The notes beneath the pieces are model-generated. The model did no database searches, was not told where the DNA came from, and was given only the letters and a program-made list of their open reading frames with translations. The position numbers and the translations under genes were made by a program. From Amycolatopsis regifaucium (lineage in GTDB: Bacteria > Actinomycetota > Actinomycetes > Mycobacteriales > Pseudonocardiaceae), in contig NZ_LQCI01000034.1 of assembly GCF_001613935.1 (NCBI RefSeq), forward strand, positions 1,155,031 through 1,219,030: 64,000 nucleotides of DNA, written 5' to 3'. Below are positions 41,097 through 49,500 of this stretch, one piece after another (position 1 is the first letter of the stretch; the number at the start of each line of letters is the position of its first letter).

Positions 41097-42043
41097 GCGG
41101 CCTCGTCGACCTCGGCCCAGACATCGCGCCACACGGCACGGACCTCGGCCCGGCGCAGCAGTTCCTTCTCCGCGACCCGGCCCGCGATGAAGGCGACCTC
41201 GGCGTCGACAGAAGCGACGACAGTGCGCATGCGTTCGGCCGCGACGCAGGCATCTTGATGTTCCCCGAGGGCGGTCTGGAGGTTCTTCGTGGCCTTGATC
41301 AGCCGCTGGATCCGCTCCGCCTGCTTCTTCTTCGCGGCGGGCTTGGCCATCTCGGCGGCGTAGCGGAGTTTCTTGCCGTAGATGCGAAGCGTGTGAAGGT
41401 CGTCGTCCGGGGGATTGGAGGGAAGCGCCCTCACGGCCTTCGCGAGCTTTCGATGCGGCTTGGCGAGACCGGCGACGAGATCCGCGGAAGTGGACCCGGC
41501 CGCGGAAGTGGGTTCCTCGGTACCGGGCTGGCGGGCGAGACGGCCGATGTCCTGCAGCATCGCGGCGTAGCGCGGACTGGCGAGCGCGCGGGTGAGCCGT
41601 CGCTTCGCGACTCCGCGTTCGGTGACGAACTTCGAGATCAGACGGCGCGCCGCGGGCTGATCGCGCACCTCGAACTCCGCGACGACCTCCCGCAGATGGC
41701 CGATCAGGACGTCGTGATCCCGGACGTCGCCGAGTGACTGGCCGAGCCAGCCCAGCTCCGCGCGCACCGCTTCGGCGTCCGGGCCCACGAGGCGGCCCGA
41801 CAGCTTGAGGACACTGCGCATGCGACGCAGCGCGACCCGCATCTGGTGCAGGTCCTCGGGGTCGGCGCCGGATTTGGTGCCGGGTTCGTGCGCGAGGAGC
41901 GCGCGGAGCTCGACGTCGAGTTTGACCCGGACGTGCGCGGCCGCCGGATCCTCCGGCCCGGCTTTCGCGGGCCGTTCGCCGAGCCCGAGTGCGGCCGGGG
42001 TGGTCGAAGGGACGTTCTTGCGCGGCGGCGCCTCGGCTGTCAC
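41072..42043 (-). CDS. CHAD-domain protein
   Basis: 323 aa from the GTG at 42043; TAGAAT (42051-42056) ends 7 nt before it, so leaderless initiation is likely. Basic and helical, with LHQMRVALRRMRSVLKLS and LHTLRIYGKKLRYAAEM, the paired conserved histidine helices of CHAD domains. CHAD proteins bind inorganic polyphosphate and often localise to polyphosphate granules. No CYTH domain is present. Overlaps the monooxygenase 3' end. Confidence 0.88.
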   Translation of the reverse strand: MTAEAPPRKNVPSTTPAALGLGERPAKAGPEDPAAAHVRVKLDVELRALLAHEPGTKSGADPEDLHQMRVALRRMRSVLKLSGRLVGPDAEAVRAELGWLGQSLGDVRDHDVLIGHLREVVAEFEVRDQPAARRLISKFVTERGVAKRRLTRALASPRYAAMLQDIGRLARQPGTEEPTSAAGSTSADLVAGLAKPHRKLAKAVRALPSNPPDDDLHTLRIYGKKLRYAAEMAKPAAKKKQAERIQRLIKATKNLQTALGEHQDACVAAERMRTVVASVDAEVAFIAGRVAEKELLRRAEVRAVWRDVWAEVDEAAQSVIARR

Positions 42044-42050
42044 AAGATGA

Positions 42051-42056
42051 ATTCTA
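42051..42056 (-). promoter_or_regulatory. -10 element TAGAAT of CHAD gene
   Basis: Reads TAGAAT on the minus strand, 7 nt before the GTG start, with no Shine-Dalgarno sequence between. A clear -35 was not found. Confidence 0.45.
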
Positions 42057-42085
42057 GGTGAACCGGCGAGGGGGTTCAGGCCGTG

Positions 42086-42149
42086 AGAGAAGCAAGGGAC
42101 CTTTGCTCACGCTCTCCGGGGGAGAGTGACAGCAAAGGTCCCTTGCTCT
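42086..42149. repeat. Inverted pair of the AGCAAGGGACCTTTGCT hairpin element
   Basis: Left element 42091-42107 and its inverted copy 42131-42147, both inside a larger inverted repeat (arms of about 29 bp, GAGAG...CTCTCC around a G-rich loop). It lies between CHAD and dapD in a 279-bp gap filled with repeats. Confidence 0.75.
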
Positions 42150-42178
42150 CTTTGGCGCGTGCGATCCCGCCCTGCCGG

Positions 42179-42233
42179 TGCAATGAAAGGCTCCTTCCTT
42201 GCAAATTTCGCAAGGAAGGAGCCTTTCATTGCA
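42179..42233. terminator. Perfect palindrome (24-bp arms), terminator of dapD
   Basis: Arms 42179-42202 and 42210-42233 around AAATTTC, exact complement. Downstream of dapD (minus strand), upstream of the CHAD gene. Confidence 0.75.
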
Positions 42234-42292
42234 CGCGTGACCCAGGCTTGCTCGCCCGGAGACTTCGCCACATCGCGGGCGACCCGGGCGAT

Positions 42293-42309
42293 AGCAAAGG
42301 TCCCTTGCT
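42293..42309. repeat. Short hairpin element, inverted copy
   Basis: AGCAAAGGTCCCTTGCT, identical to the element at 27462 in reverse, 14 bp after the dapD stop. Confidence 0.7.
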
Positions 42310-42322
42310 CTCTTTTCGCAGG

Positions 42323-43309
42323 TCAGTTGGCGTGCAGGGCCGCGTTCAGCTCGATGCCGACGCCGGTGCGCGCGACGACCTCGACGGCGCCGGTCCCGGA
42401 GTTCCGCCGGAACATCGCGCCCGAGATGCCGGACAGCTCCCGCGCCTTCACGACCTTGCCCTCGAAGGTCACCTTCGTGCCCGCCGTGACGTAGAGGCCC
42501 GCCTCGACGACCGAGTCGTCGCCGAGCGAGATGCCGATGCCGCCGTTCGCGCCGATCAGGCAGCGCTCGCCGATCGAGATGGTCTCCTTGCCGCCACCGG
42601 ACAGGGTGCCCATGATCGACGCGCCGCCGCCGACGTCGGAACCGTCGCCGACCACGACACCCGCGGAGATCCGGCCCTCGACCATGGAGGCACCGAGCGT
42701 GCCGGCGTTGAAGTTGATGAAGCCCTCGTGCATGACCGTGGTGCCGTTGGCCAGGTGCGCGCCGAGACGGGCGCGGTCGGCGTCGGCGATGCGGACGCCG
42801 GTCGGCACGACGTAGTCCACCATCCGGGGGAACTTGTCCACGCCGTAGACGGTGACGTTGCCGCGTGCCCGCAGCCGCAGCCGGGTCGCCTCGAAGCCCT
42901 CGACGGGGCACGGCCCGTGGTTGGTCCACACGACGTTGGCCAGCAGGCCGAAGATGCCGTCGAGGTTCGCGCCGTGCGGCCGGACCAGCCGGTGCGACAG
43001 CAGGTGCAGGCGCAGGTAGACGTCGTGCGTGTCGCCGGGGGCGTCGGCGAGGTGGCCGATGGTCGTGCGGACCGCGACGACCTCGACACCGCGGTCGGTG
43101 TCCGGACCGAGCTGCGCGGCGGCCGCCTCGCCGAGGGCCTCGGAGGCCTCTTCCGCGGTCAGCCGCACCGTGCCGGGCTTGTCCTCGGCGCCCTCGGTCA
43201 GCTTGGGCAGCGGGAACCAGGTGTCCAGCACCGTGCCGTCGGTCGTGACGGTGGCCAGTCCGACGCCGGTGGCGCCGGTCGTTTCGGGATCAGGGGTCTG
43301 CTCGCTCAC
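42323..43309 (-). CDS. dapD: Tetrahydrodipicolinate N-succinyltransferase
   Basis: 328 aa, GTG start at 43309. It succinylates tetrahydrodipicolinate with succinyl-CoA. The C-terminal half is a left-handed beta helix of hexapeptide repeats (GASMVEGRISAGVVVGDGSD, IGERCLIGANGGIGISLGDD). The N-terminal half has RLHLLSHRLVRPHGANLDGI, typical of the actinobacterial DapD (Rv1201c) type. dapE is nearby, divergent, as in mycobacteria. Confidence 0.95.
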   Translation of the reverse strand: MSEQTPDPETTGATGVGLATVTTDGTVLDTWFPLPKLTEGAEDKPGTVRLTAEEASEALGEAAAAQLGPDTDRGVEVVAVRTTIGHLADAPGDTHDVYLRLHLLSHRLVRPHGANLDGIFGLLANVVWTNHGPCPVEGFEATRLRLRARGNVTVYGVDKFPRMVDYVVPTGVRIADADRARLGAHLANGTTVMHEGFINFNAGTLGASMVEGRISAGVVVGDGSDVGGGASIMGTLSGGGKETISIGERCLIGANGGIGISLGDDSVVEAGLYVTAGTKVTFEGKVVKARELSGISGAMFRRNSGTGAVEVVARTGVGIELNAALHAN

Positions 43310-43337
43310 GCCCTGAACGGTAACCCAGTGACCTGCG

Positions 43338-43727
43338 TCAACCGCCGACGAGGCTCTGCACGCTGGTCAACGCCGCCGACATGTCGACGAGCGCCTGGCC
43401 GCAGGCGCCACCGGGCGCCGCCTGGTCCTGGCAGTTCGCGGTGCGGAAGGCGGCGATCGGGCGATCGAGGGCGTCGGCGCTCGCCGACAGCTCCGGCCTG
43501 CGCTTGCGGACACTGCCCGCGGCGCTGGAGAGTTCGGTGACGTACTTCTGGCAGCCCTTGGGCGATTCGGCCGCCGGCGTCAGGTAGCAGCGGTCGGTCG
43601 TCAGTGCCTTGAGCTTGATCGGCAGCACGTCCGGACCGGCGCTCCGGGTCGGCTTCACCGTCACCGGGACCTCGCCCGATCCGCAGCCGCCGAGGAGCAG
43701 GAGAAGGACGACCAAGACCGCTCGCAT
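43338..43727 (-). CDS. Small Cys-containing lipoprotein
   Basis: 129 aa from the ATG at 43727 with GGGAG 5 nt upstream; the longer open frame is antisense to dapE. Signal peptide MRAVLVVLLLLLGGCGSG has the lipobox LLGGC, so it should be lipidated and on the outer face. The mature part is helical with four further Cys (TDRCYLTP, KGCQKYV, ANCQDQ, GACGQAL), likely two disulfides. Function unknown. Same strand as dapD, 28 bp upstream of it. Confidence 0.75.
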   Translation of the reverse strand: MRAVLVVLLLLLGGCGSGEVPVTVKPTRSAGPDVLPIKLKALTTDRCYLTPAAESPKGCQKYVTELSSAAGSVRKRRPELSASADALDRPIAAFRTANCQDQAAPGGACGQALVDMSAALTSVQSLVGG

Positions 43728-43775
43728 GCGCACTCCCTCACGGTAGCCCCGCGGCCCCGCCGGTACGGTGCGGGC

Positions 43776-44849
43776 ATGCCTTCGCTCGATCTGCACGCGG
43801 ACCCCGTCGACCTCACCGCCGCGCTGGTGGACATCTTCAGCGTCTCGGAAGAGGAGAAGGTCATCGCGGACGCCGTGCAGGCCGCGCTGGAGACGCAGGC
43901 GCCCCACCTCGAGGTGCTCCGCAACGGCGACGCCGTCCTCGCCCGCACGAACCTCGGCCGTCCTTCGCGGGTGGTGCTGGCGGGGCATCTGGACACCGTT
44001 CCGGTCAACGAGAACCTGCCGGTGCGCCGTGAGGGGACCGGTGACGACGAGATCCTGCACGGTCTCGGCACCGTCGACATGAAGAGCGGCGACGCCGTCT
44101 TCCTGCACCTCGCCGCCGCCCTGCGCGAACCTCGGCACGACGTCACGTTCGTGTTCTACGACTGCGAAGAGATCGAAGCGACGAAGAACGGCCTCGGCCG
44201 TATCGAGCGCGAACTGCCCGGATGGCTGCACGGCGACCTCGCGATCCTCGGTGAGCCTTCGAACGGCGGCATCGAGGGCGGCTGCCAGGGCACGATGCGG
44301 ATCGAGATCCGCGTCGAAGGCGTCCGGGCGCACACCGCGCGCGGCTGGATGGGCGTCAACGCCATCCACGGCCTCGCCGAACCGCTGCGCAGGCTGGCCG
44401 AGTACACGCCGCGCGTGGTCGACATCGACGGCCTGACCTACCGCGAGGGCCTGCAGGCCACCAAGATCGGCGGCGGCGTCGCAGGCAACGTCGTGCCGGA
44501 CGAGGCCGTGCTCACGATCAATCACCGCTTCGCCCCGGACCGGAGTGCGGAGCAGGCCGAAGCGCACCTTCGCGAGGTCTTCGAGGGCTACGACGTGAAG
44601 GTGGTCGACTTGTCGCCAGGCGCCTTGCCCGGCTTGAGCGTCCCCGCGGCGGCGGAGCTGGTCGCGGCGGCCGGGGGCAAGGCGGTCGCGAAGCTGGGCT
44701 GGACCGACGTCGCGCGCTTCGCGGCTCTCGGGATCCCGGCGGTGAACTTCGGGCCCGGCGACCCGACGCTGGCGCACACACGGCAAGAGCACGTGCGGGC
44801 CGGTGAGATCCGCCAGGTCGCCGCGGTGCTGCGCGAGTTCCTCGGCTAG
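43776..44849 (+). CDS. dapE: Succinyl-diaminopimelate desuccinylase
   Basis: 357 aa, ATG at 43776, 6 nt after TACGGT (likely leaderless). M20 metallopeptidase fold: the metal site motifs are VLAGHLDTVPVN, HGLGTVDMKSGDAV and YDCEEIEATKNGL, and the dimerisation/substrate His lies in GVRAHTARGWMG. It releases succinate to give LL-diaminopimelate. With dapC and dapD it forms three steps of the succinylase branch within 7 kb. Confidence 0.94.
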   Translation: MPSLDLHADPVDLTAALVDIFSVSEEEKVIADAVQAALETQAPHLEVLRNGDAVLARTNLGRPSRVVLAGHLDTVPVNENLPVRREGTGDDEILHGLGTVDMKSGDAVFLHLAAALREPRHDVTFVFYDCEEIEATKNGLGRIERELPGWLHGDLAILGEPSNGGIEGGCQGTMRIEIRVEGVRAHTARGWMGVNAIHGLAEPLRRLAEYTPRVVDIDGLTYREGLQATKIGGGVAGNVVPDEAVLTINHRFAPDRSAEQAEAHLREVFEGYDVKVVDLSPGALPGLSVPAAAELVAAAGGKAVAKLGWTDVARFAALGIPAVNFGPGDPTLAHTRQEHVRAGEIRQVAAVLREFLG

Positions 44850-44955
44850 GTCCGCGCTGACCTGCGGGATGTCGGCCCGTGACGATGACGAGCCCACGAA
44901 TCGGTACCGCAAAGGTCCCTATTCCCCAGTGCGGCACCAGCGGCGCCCGCGCGGT

Positions 44956-44972
44956 AGCAAGGGACCTTTGCT
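44956..44972. repeat. Short hairpin element AGCAAGGGACCTTTGCT
   Basis: Identical to 27462. It overlaps the stop codon of the TPR regulator gene. A partial inverted mate (GCAAAGGTCCCT) lies at 44909-44920, so the two could pair between the convergent dapE and regulator genes. Confidence 0.7.
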
Positions 44973-46227
44973 ATCGCCCCGGCGAGTCCTCTTCGGCGCC
45001 CAGCAGGAGCAGGCCGCGCCGCAGCAGGTCCGCGGCCTCTTCGACGCGCCCTTGGTCGAGAAGCAGCCCTCCCGCTTTGTCGACCGAAGCGGCCAAGACA
45101 CCGCGAGCGTCGTGGAGCGCGGCCACGTCGGTGGCGTGCGCGAAGCCCGCTTCGGCTGCTTCGAGATCGCCACGGGCCAACGCCAGTGAGCCCCGCTGGA
45201 ACATGAGCGAGGCGGAGTACGGAGAGTCCGCCGGGATGGCTTCGGCCGCTTCGGTGAGCAGCGTGGCGGCGTCGTCGAGGCGACCGAGTTCGCGGCAGAG
45301 GTCGGCGAGTTCCAGGGTGACGGCGTGATCGGGCGCGGCCGCCTTTGACGCGCGAAGGTCCGCGAGAGCGCCTTCAAGGTCGTCGGCACGACGGACCAGG
45401 GCACGCGCGAACAGGCACCGGGCCAGCACCGGCCGCAGGGCACGCTCGTGAAGCAGATCGTGCAGCACCGATACGGCGGTGGCGGCGTCGGCCACTCGCC
45501 CTCCGTCGAGGTAGGCCTCGGCCAGTCGTCGTTGGTTCTCGGTGAGTTCGGCCAGGATCTCCTCGTCCCCGCGAGCCAGCCGTAGCGCCTCGCTCGCGTG
45601 CTGCGCGGCCTGGGCGGTCTCGCCGAGGCGAAGGTGCCCTTCGGCGAGGTATCCCCGCAAGGTCAGCAGGAGCAGAGGATGCGGATAGCCGTCGAGGCTC
45701 GCGTCGAGCGCGGTCCGGAGCAGGTGCATCCCGTGGTGCGGCTCGCCCCAGCCGATCAGGACGTTCGCCCGCAACGCCATGGCCAGTTCGCGGTACGGCG
45801 GGACGTCCTCGGTGAGGGCGGCTTCGGCGGCGGCGATCAGTCGCGGCCGATCGTCGCTCTCGCTGTACCGCGCGAGCCACAGCCAGGCGAGCCCTGCCTG
45901 GCGCGCCCGGCCGATCCGCTCCGCTCGCCGGGCCAGCCGCCGCATTTTCAGAGCCGGGCACTTCCCCGCCAGGAAGTCCGCCGCGGCCATCGCGATGTCC
46001 AGATCGAGCCGGACGTCGTCGCGGGGCGAGGTCACGCCGAGCAATTCGCCGGTGTCGACCCCGAGCTGGGTGGCGAAGTGGCGCAGCGCGTCACCGGACG
46101 GGGTCCGCGCCCCTGTCTCGACGGACGAAACGTACGCGGCGGTGTAGTGCGGCTCGGCGAGTTCACGCTGGGTGAGACCGCGCTCGGCGCGCAGCCGTCG
46201 CAGTCGTCCACCGACCTCCTCGCTCAT
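44971..46227 (-). CDS. XRE-type HTH regulator with TPR-like repeats
   Basis: 418 aa from the ATG at 46227; the earlier in-frame start adds an atypical leader. HTH at residues ~1-65: GRLRRLRAERGLTQRELAEP, YVSSVETGARTPSGDALRHFA. The rest is Ala-rich tandem helices in TPR style (HLRLGETAQAAQHASEALRLA, LADLCRELGRLDDAATLLTEA), a layout common to peptide- or ligand-sensing regulators in actinomycetes. It is divergent from the polyketide synthase with a 281-bp gap, and a paralog is at 57272. It probably controls the synthase. Confidence 0.85.
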   Translation of the reverse strand: MSEEVGGRLRRLRAERGLTQRELAEPHYTAAYVSSVETGARTPSGDALRHFATQLGVDTGELLGVTSPRDDVRLDLDIAMAAADFLAGKCPALKMRRLARRAERIGRARQAGLAWLWLARYSESDDRPRLIAAAEAALTEDVPPYRELAMALRANVLIGWGEPHHGMHLLRTALDASLDGYPHPLLLLTLRGYLAEGHLRLGETAQAAQHASEALRLARGDEEILAELTENQRRLAEAYLDGGRVADAATAVSVLHDLLHERALRPVLARCLFARALVRRADDLEGALADLRASKAAAPDHAVTLELADLCRELGRLDDAATLLTEAAEAIPADSPYSASLMFQRGSLALARGDLEAAEAGFAHATDVAALHDARGVLAASVDKAGGLLLDQGRVEEAADLLRRGLLLLGAEEDSPGR

Positions 46228-46411
46228 GTCCGAGAACGATACGGCCGAGCACGCCGAGACGACTTCCTCGCCCGCCACGGCGACGAGAAACCAGTCCCGG
46301 AACGAGGACCGCCGGGTCATGGGTGATCGGGCATTTCCGCTGGTCGAAAGTCTCGATGTGAGGTGAGCGCTTGTGCCGCGCCGCGGCGAGGTGTTCGGAT
46401 GCTCAGTGAGG

Positions 46412-46421
46412 TTACCGGTAA
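46412..46421. promoter_or_regulatory. Perfect palindrome TTACCGGTAA in the regulator-PKS gap
   Basis: 10-bp perfect palindrome 88 bp before the synthase start, in a comparatively AT-rich leader. Candidate operator for the divergent XRE-TPR protein. The function is inference. Confidence 0.4.
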
Positions 46422-46508
46422 TTGTTTCCGGTGGTTCCTACCGATTCCTGATCTTGATTTCTTATTGTGGCGAACCCCCTTCGGTCTTCTATTCAGAGTG
46501 GACGAACA

Positions 46509-49500
46509 ATGGTTGCTTCGAGCGCGTATGACGGTGACGCCGTTGCCATCGTCGGCATGGGATTGAGGCTGGCAGGCGGAATCGGTGGACCCGGCGAGTT
46601 GTGGCAATGCCTGGTCGAAGGACGTTCAGTGGTCGGCGACCTGCCCGAGGGGAGGTGGGCCGCGTATCGGGCGTCCGGCCCGGCTGCCTCGGCGGCGATA
46701 AACGGGGCGGTCAGTCGTGCCGCTTACCTGGAGAACGCAGCGGGATTCGACGCCGAATTCTTCGGTGTCACGCCGCGTGAGGCGGTCTACATGGACCCTC
46801 AGCAACGTTTGATGCTCGAGGTGGTGTGGGAGGCACTGGAGCACGCGGGAATCGCACCCTCCACTTTGGCCGGGAGCGACGCCGGGGTGATCATCGGGGT
46901 CGGTGGCGGTGAATACGGGCAGATGCTGCTCGCCACCCCCGAACAGATCGAGCCTTGGAGCAGTATCGGCGGGAGCTACTGCGCTGTCGCCAACCGCGTG
47001 TCCTACTTTCTCGACCTTCATGGACCGAGTTTCGCCGTGGACAGCGCCTGTTCGTCGGCGCTGGCGTCGCTGCACCTGGGCGCCCAAGCCCTGCGGGCAG
47101 GCGAATGCGAAGTCGTGATCGCCGGCGGTGTCAATCTCATCGCGGCTCCAGCCCAGACACTGTCGCTGGGGGCCTCGGGCGCGCTGGCGGCGGATGGCAG
47201 GAGCAAGCCCTTCTCCGCCGCGGCTGACGGATATGGGCGAGGAGAAGGAGCCGCCGTCGTCGTGCTGAAGCGGATGTCGGACGCCCGGCGTGACGGCAAC
47301 GAGGTGCTGGCGGTGGTGCGGGCGTCCGGGATCCGGCAGGACGGCCGGACGAACGGCATCATGGCACCGAATGGCGAAGCACAGATAGAGATGTTGCGGG
47401 GCATCTACGACCGCGCGGGAATCAGCCCCTCGGCGGTCGATTATCTGGAGGCACACGGAACGGGTACACCCCTCGGGGACCCGGTGGAGGCCTCGGCCGC
47501 GGCGACCGTGTTCGGGGACGGCCGATCGGGCGGGAAGCCGCTGCTGATCGGTTCGGCCAAAGGCAACGTCGGACATCTGGAAGCGGGCGCCGGCGTCGTC
47601 GGTGTCATCAAAGCGGTCTTGGCGATGCGGAACGAGGCCATCCCGCCGACGGTCGGCGTCGGCGAGGGCGTGAACCCGGCGGTCCTGACGTCGCGAGCGG
47701 TCAGGGTGGTCGCGGAGGCGACCCCGTGGAAGCGCCGCCCTGACCGGCCGAGGCTGGCCGGTATCTCGAGTTTCGGGTACGGCGGCACGATCGCGCACAC
47801 CGTCCTCGAAGAGGGCGATCCGGTGTCGGCCGGACCGTCGGACGATCGCGACGGCAGGCCGAGGACCTTGGTCCTGTCCGCCGCGTCGCCGGCGGCCTTG
47901 CGTGAGTCCGCGGACCGGCTGGCCACCGCACTCGAGGTGGAGCGACCCGACCTCGACGCGGTGGCGGGAACGCTCGCGGTGCGCCGTTCGCACCTCCCGT
48001 GGCGAATGGCGGTGGTCGCCGAGAACCGGACCCAGGCCGCCGATCGCCTGCGGGCTTGGTCGGTCGAGGCAGACGCCGGCCTGGTGCGCTTACGCACCGG
48101 TGGCGTACAGACCGCGCCGGTCTTCGTCTTCTCCGGACATGGCTCCCAGTGGGTCGGCATGGGCCGGGAGCTGCTCGCGCGCAGTGCGGAGTTCGCGGGG
48201 GTTTGCGAGGAGTTCGATCCGATCTTCCGCGAAGAGAGGGGGTTCTCCCTGATCTCCGCGTTGGAGAGCGATGACCTGACCAGAACCGACCGGATTCAAG
48301 CGATTCTGGTGGCGATGCAGCTCGGCTTGACCCAGGTGTGGCGGGCTCAGGGTGTCGAGCCCGCCGCGGTCGTCGGGCATTCGATGGGCGAGATCGCCGC
48401 GGCGGCGGTCGCCGGAGTGTGGAGCCGGGAAGACGCGGTGCGGTTCGCGTGCCGCCGGGCTTCGCTCTTGGAATCGGTGGCGGGTCGCGGTGCCATGGTG
48501 GTGCTGGACATCCCGTTCGGTGAGCTCGAGGCGCGGCTCGTCGGCGAGGCCGGCCTGGACGCGGCGGTGGAGCCCGCGCCAGGCTGGTCCGTGGTGTGCG
48601 GCGACGCGCACGAGGTCGCCGCGTTCGCCGCCGAGCGGGAGCGGAAAGGCAACATCGTCCGCCGCGTCGCCAGTGACGTCGCCTTCCACGGTGTCCACAT
48701 GGATCCTCTGCTCGGCGATCTGGGCGAAGCGGCCGCGGATCTCAAGATCGGGCCCGCCCTTCTCCCGCTCTATTCGTCTTCGCTCACCGACCCGCGGTCG
48801 ACCGCTCCGCGAGACCCGGCTTACTGGCAAGGGAACATGCGGAACCCGGTGAGGTTCGCCGGCGCGATCACGGCGCTGCTGGAGGACGGGTACCGGCATT
48901 TCCTCGAAGTCTCCTCACATCCCATCGTGCGGCAGAACATCGACCAGACCGCGGAGAAGGTCGGCGTGGACGGGGTGACGACGGCACATTCCTTGCGGCG
49001 TGCCAAACCGGAGCTGGCGGAGATCGCCGGACAGCTGGGTGTGCTGCACTGCGCCGGCGCGCTCGTGGACTGGCGGAAGGCCTGGCCGGAATCGCCGAGC
49101 GCCGACCTGCCGCTCACCGCGTGGCAGCACCAGCGGTTCTGGTTGCCGGACGCGGTCAATGACCAGGGCGGCGAGCACGACGCCGCTTCACACCTGCTGC
49201 TGGGGGCGCGCACCGCGGTGGCCACCACTCCGCCCGCGACCGTGTGGCAGACGAGACTGGCACCCGGCAATCGTCCGTACGACGAGCCGCATACGGTCCA
49301 CGGCGCGGATATCGTGCCCGCGGCGGTCCTGCTCGGCACGTTGATCGCCGCGATCTCCCCGGAGAACGGGGAACCACGACGGCTGCGCGACGTGGCCTTG
49401 CGCACGCCGTTGCCCGCGGAACAGGATCGCGCGGTGCAGGTCGTCGTGCAGGACGGTGTGGCGGTCTTGAGTTCGCGGGCCCCGGGCGCACACGCCGACT

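Noticed and set aside
42086..42309. Cluster of repeats considered as a CRISPR or insertion sequence
   Set aside because: Elements are palindromic, of different kinds, with no regular spacing, no transposase and no target duplication.
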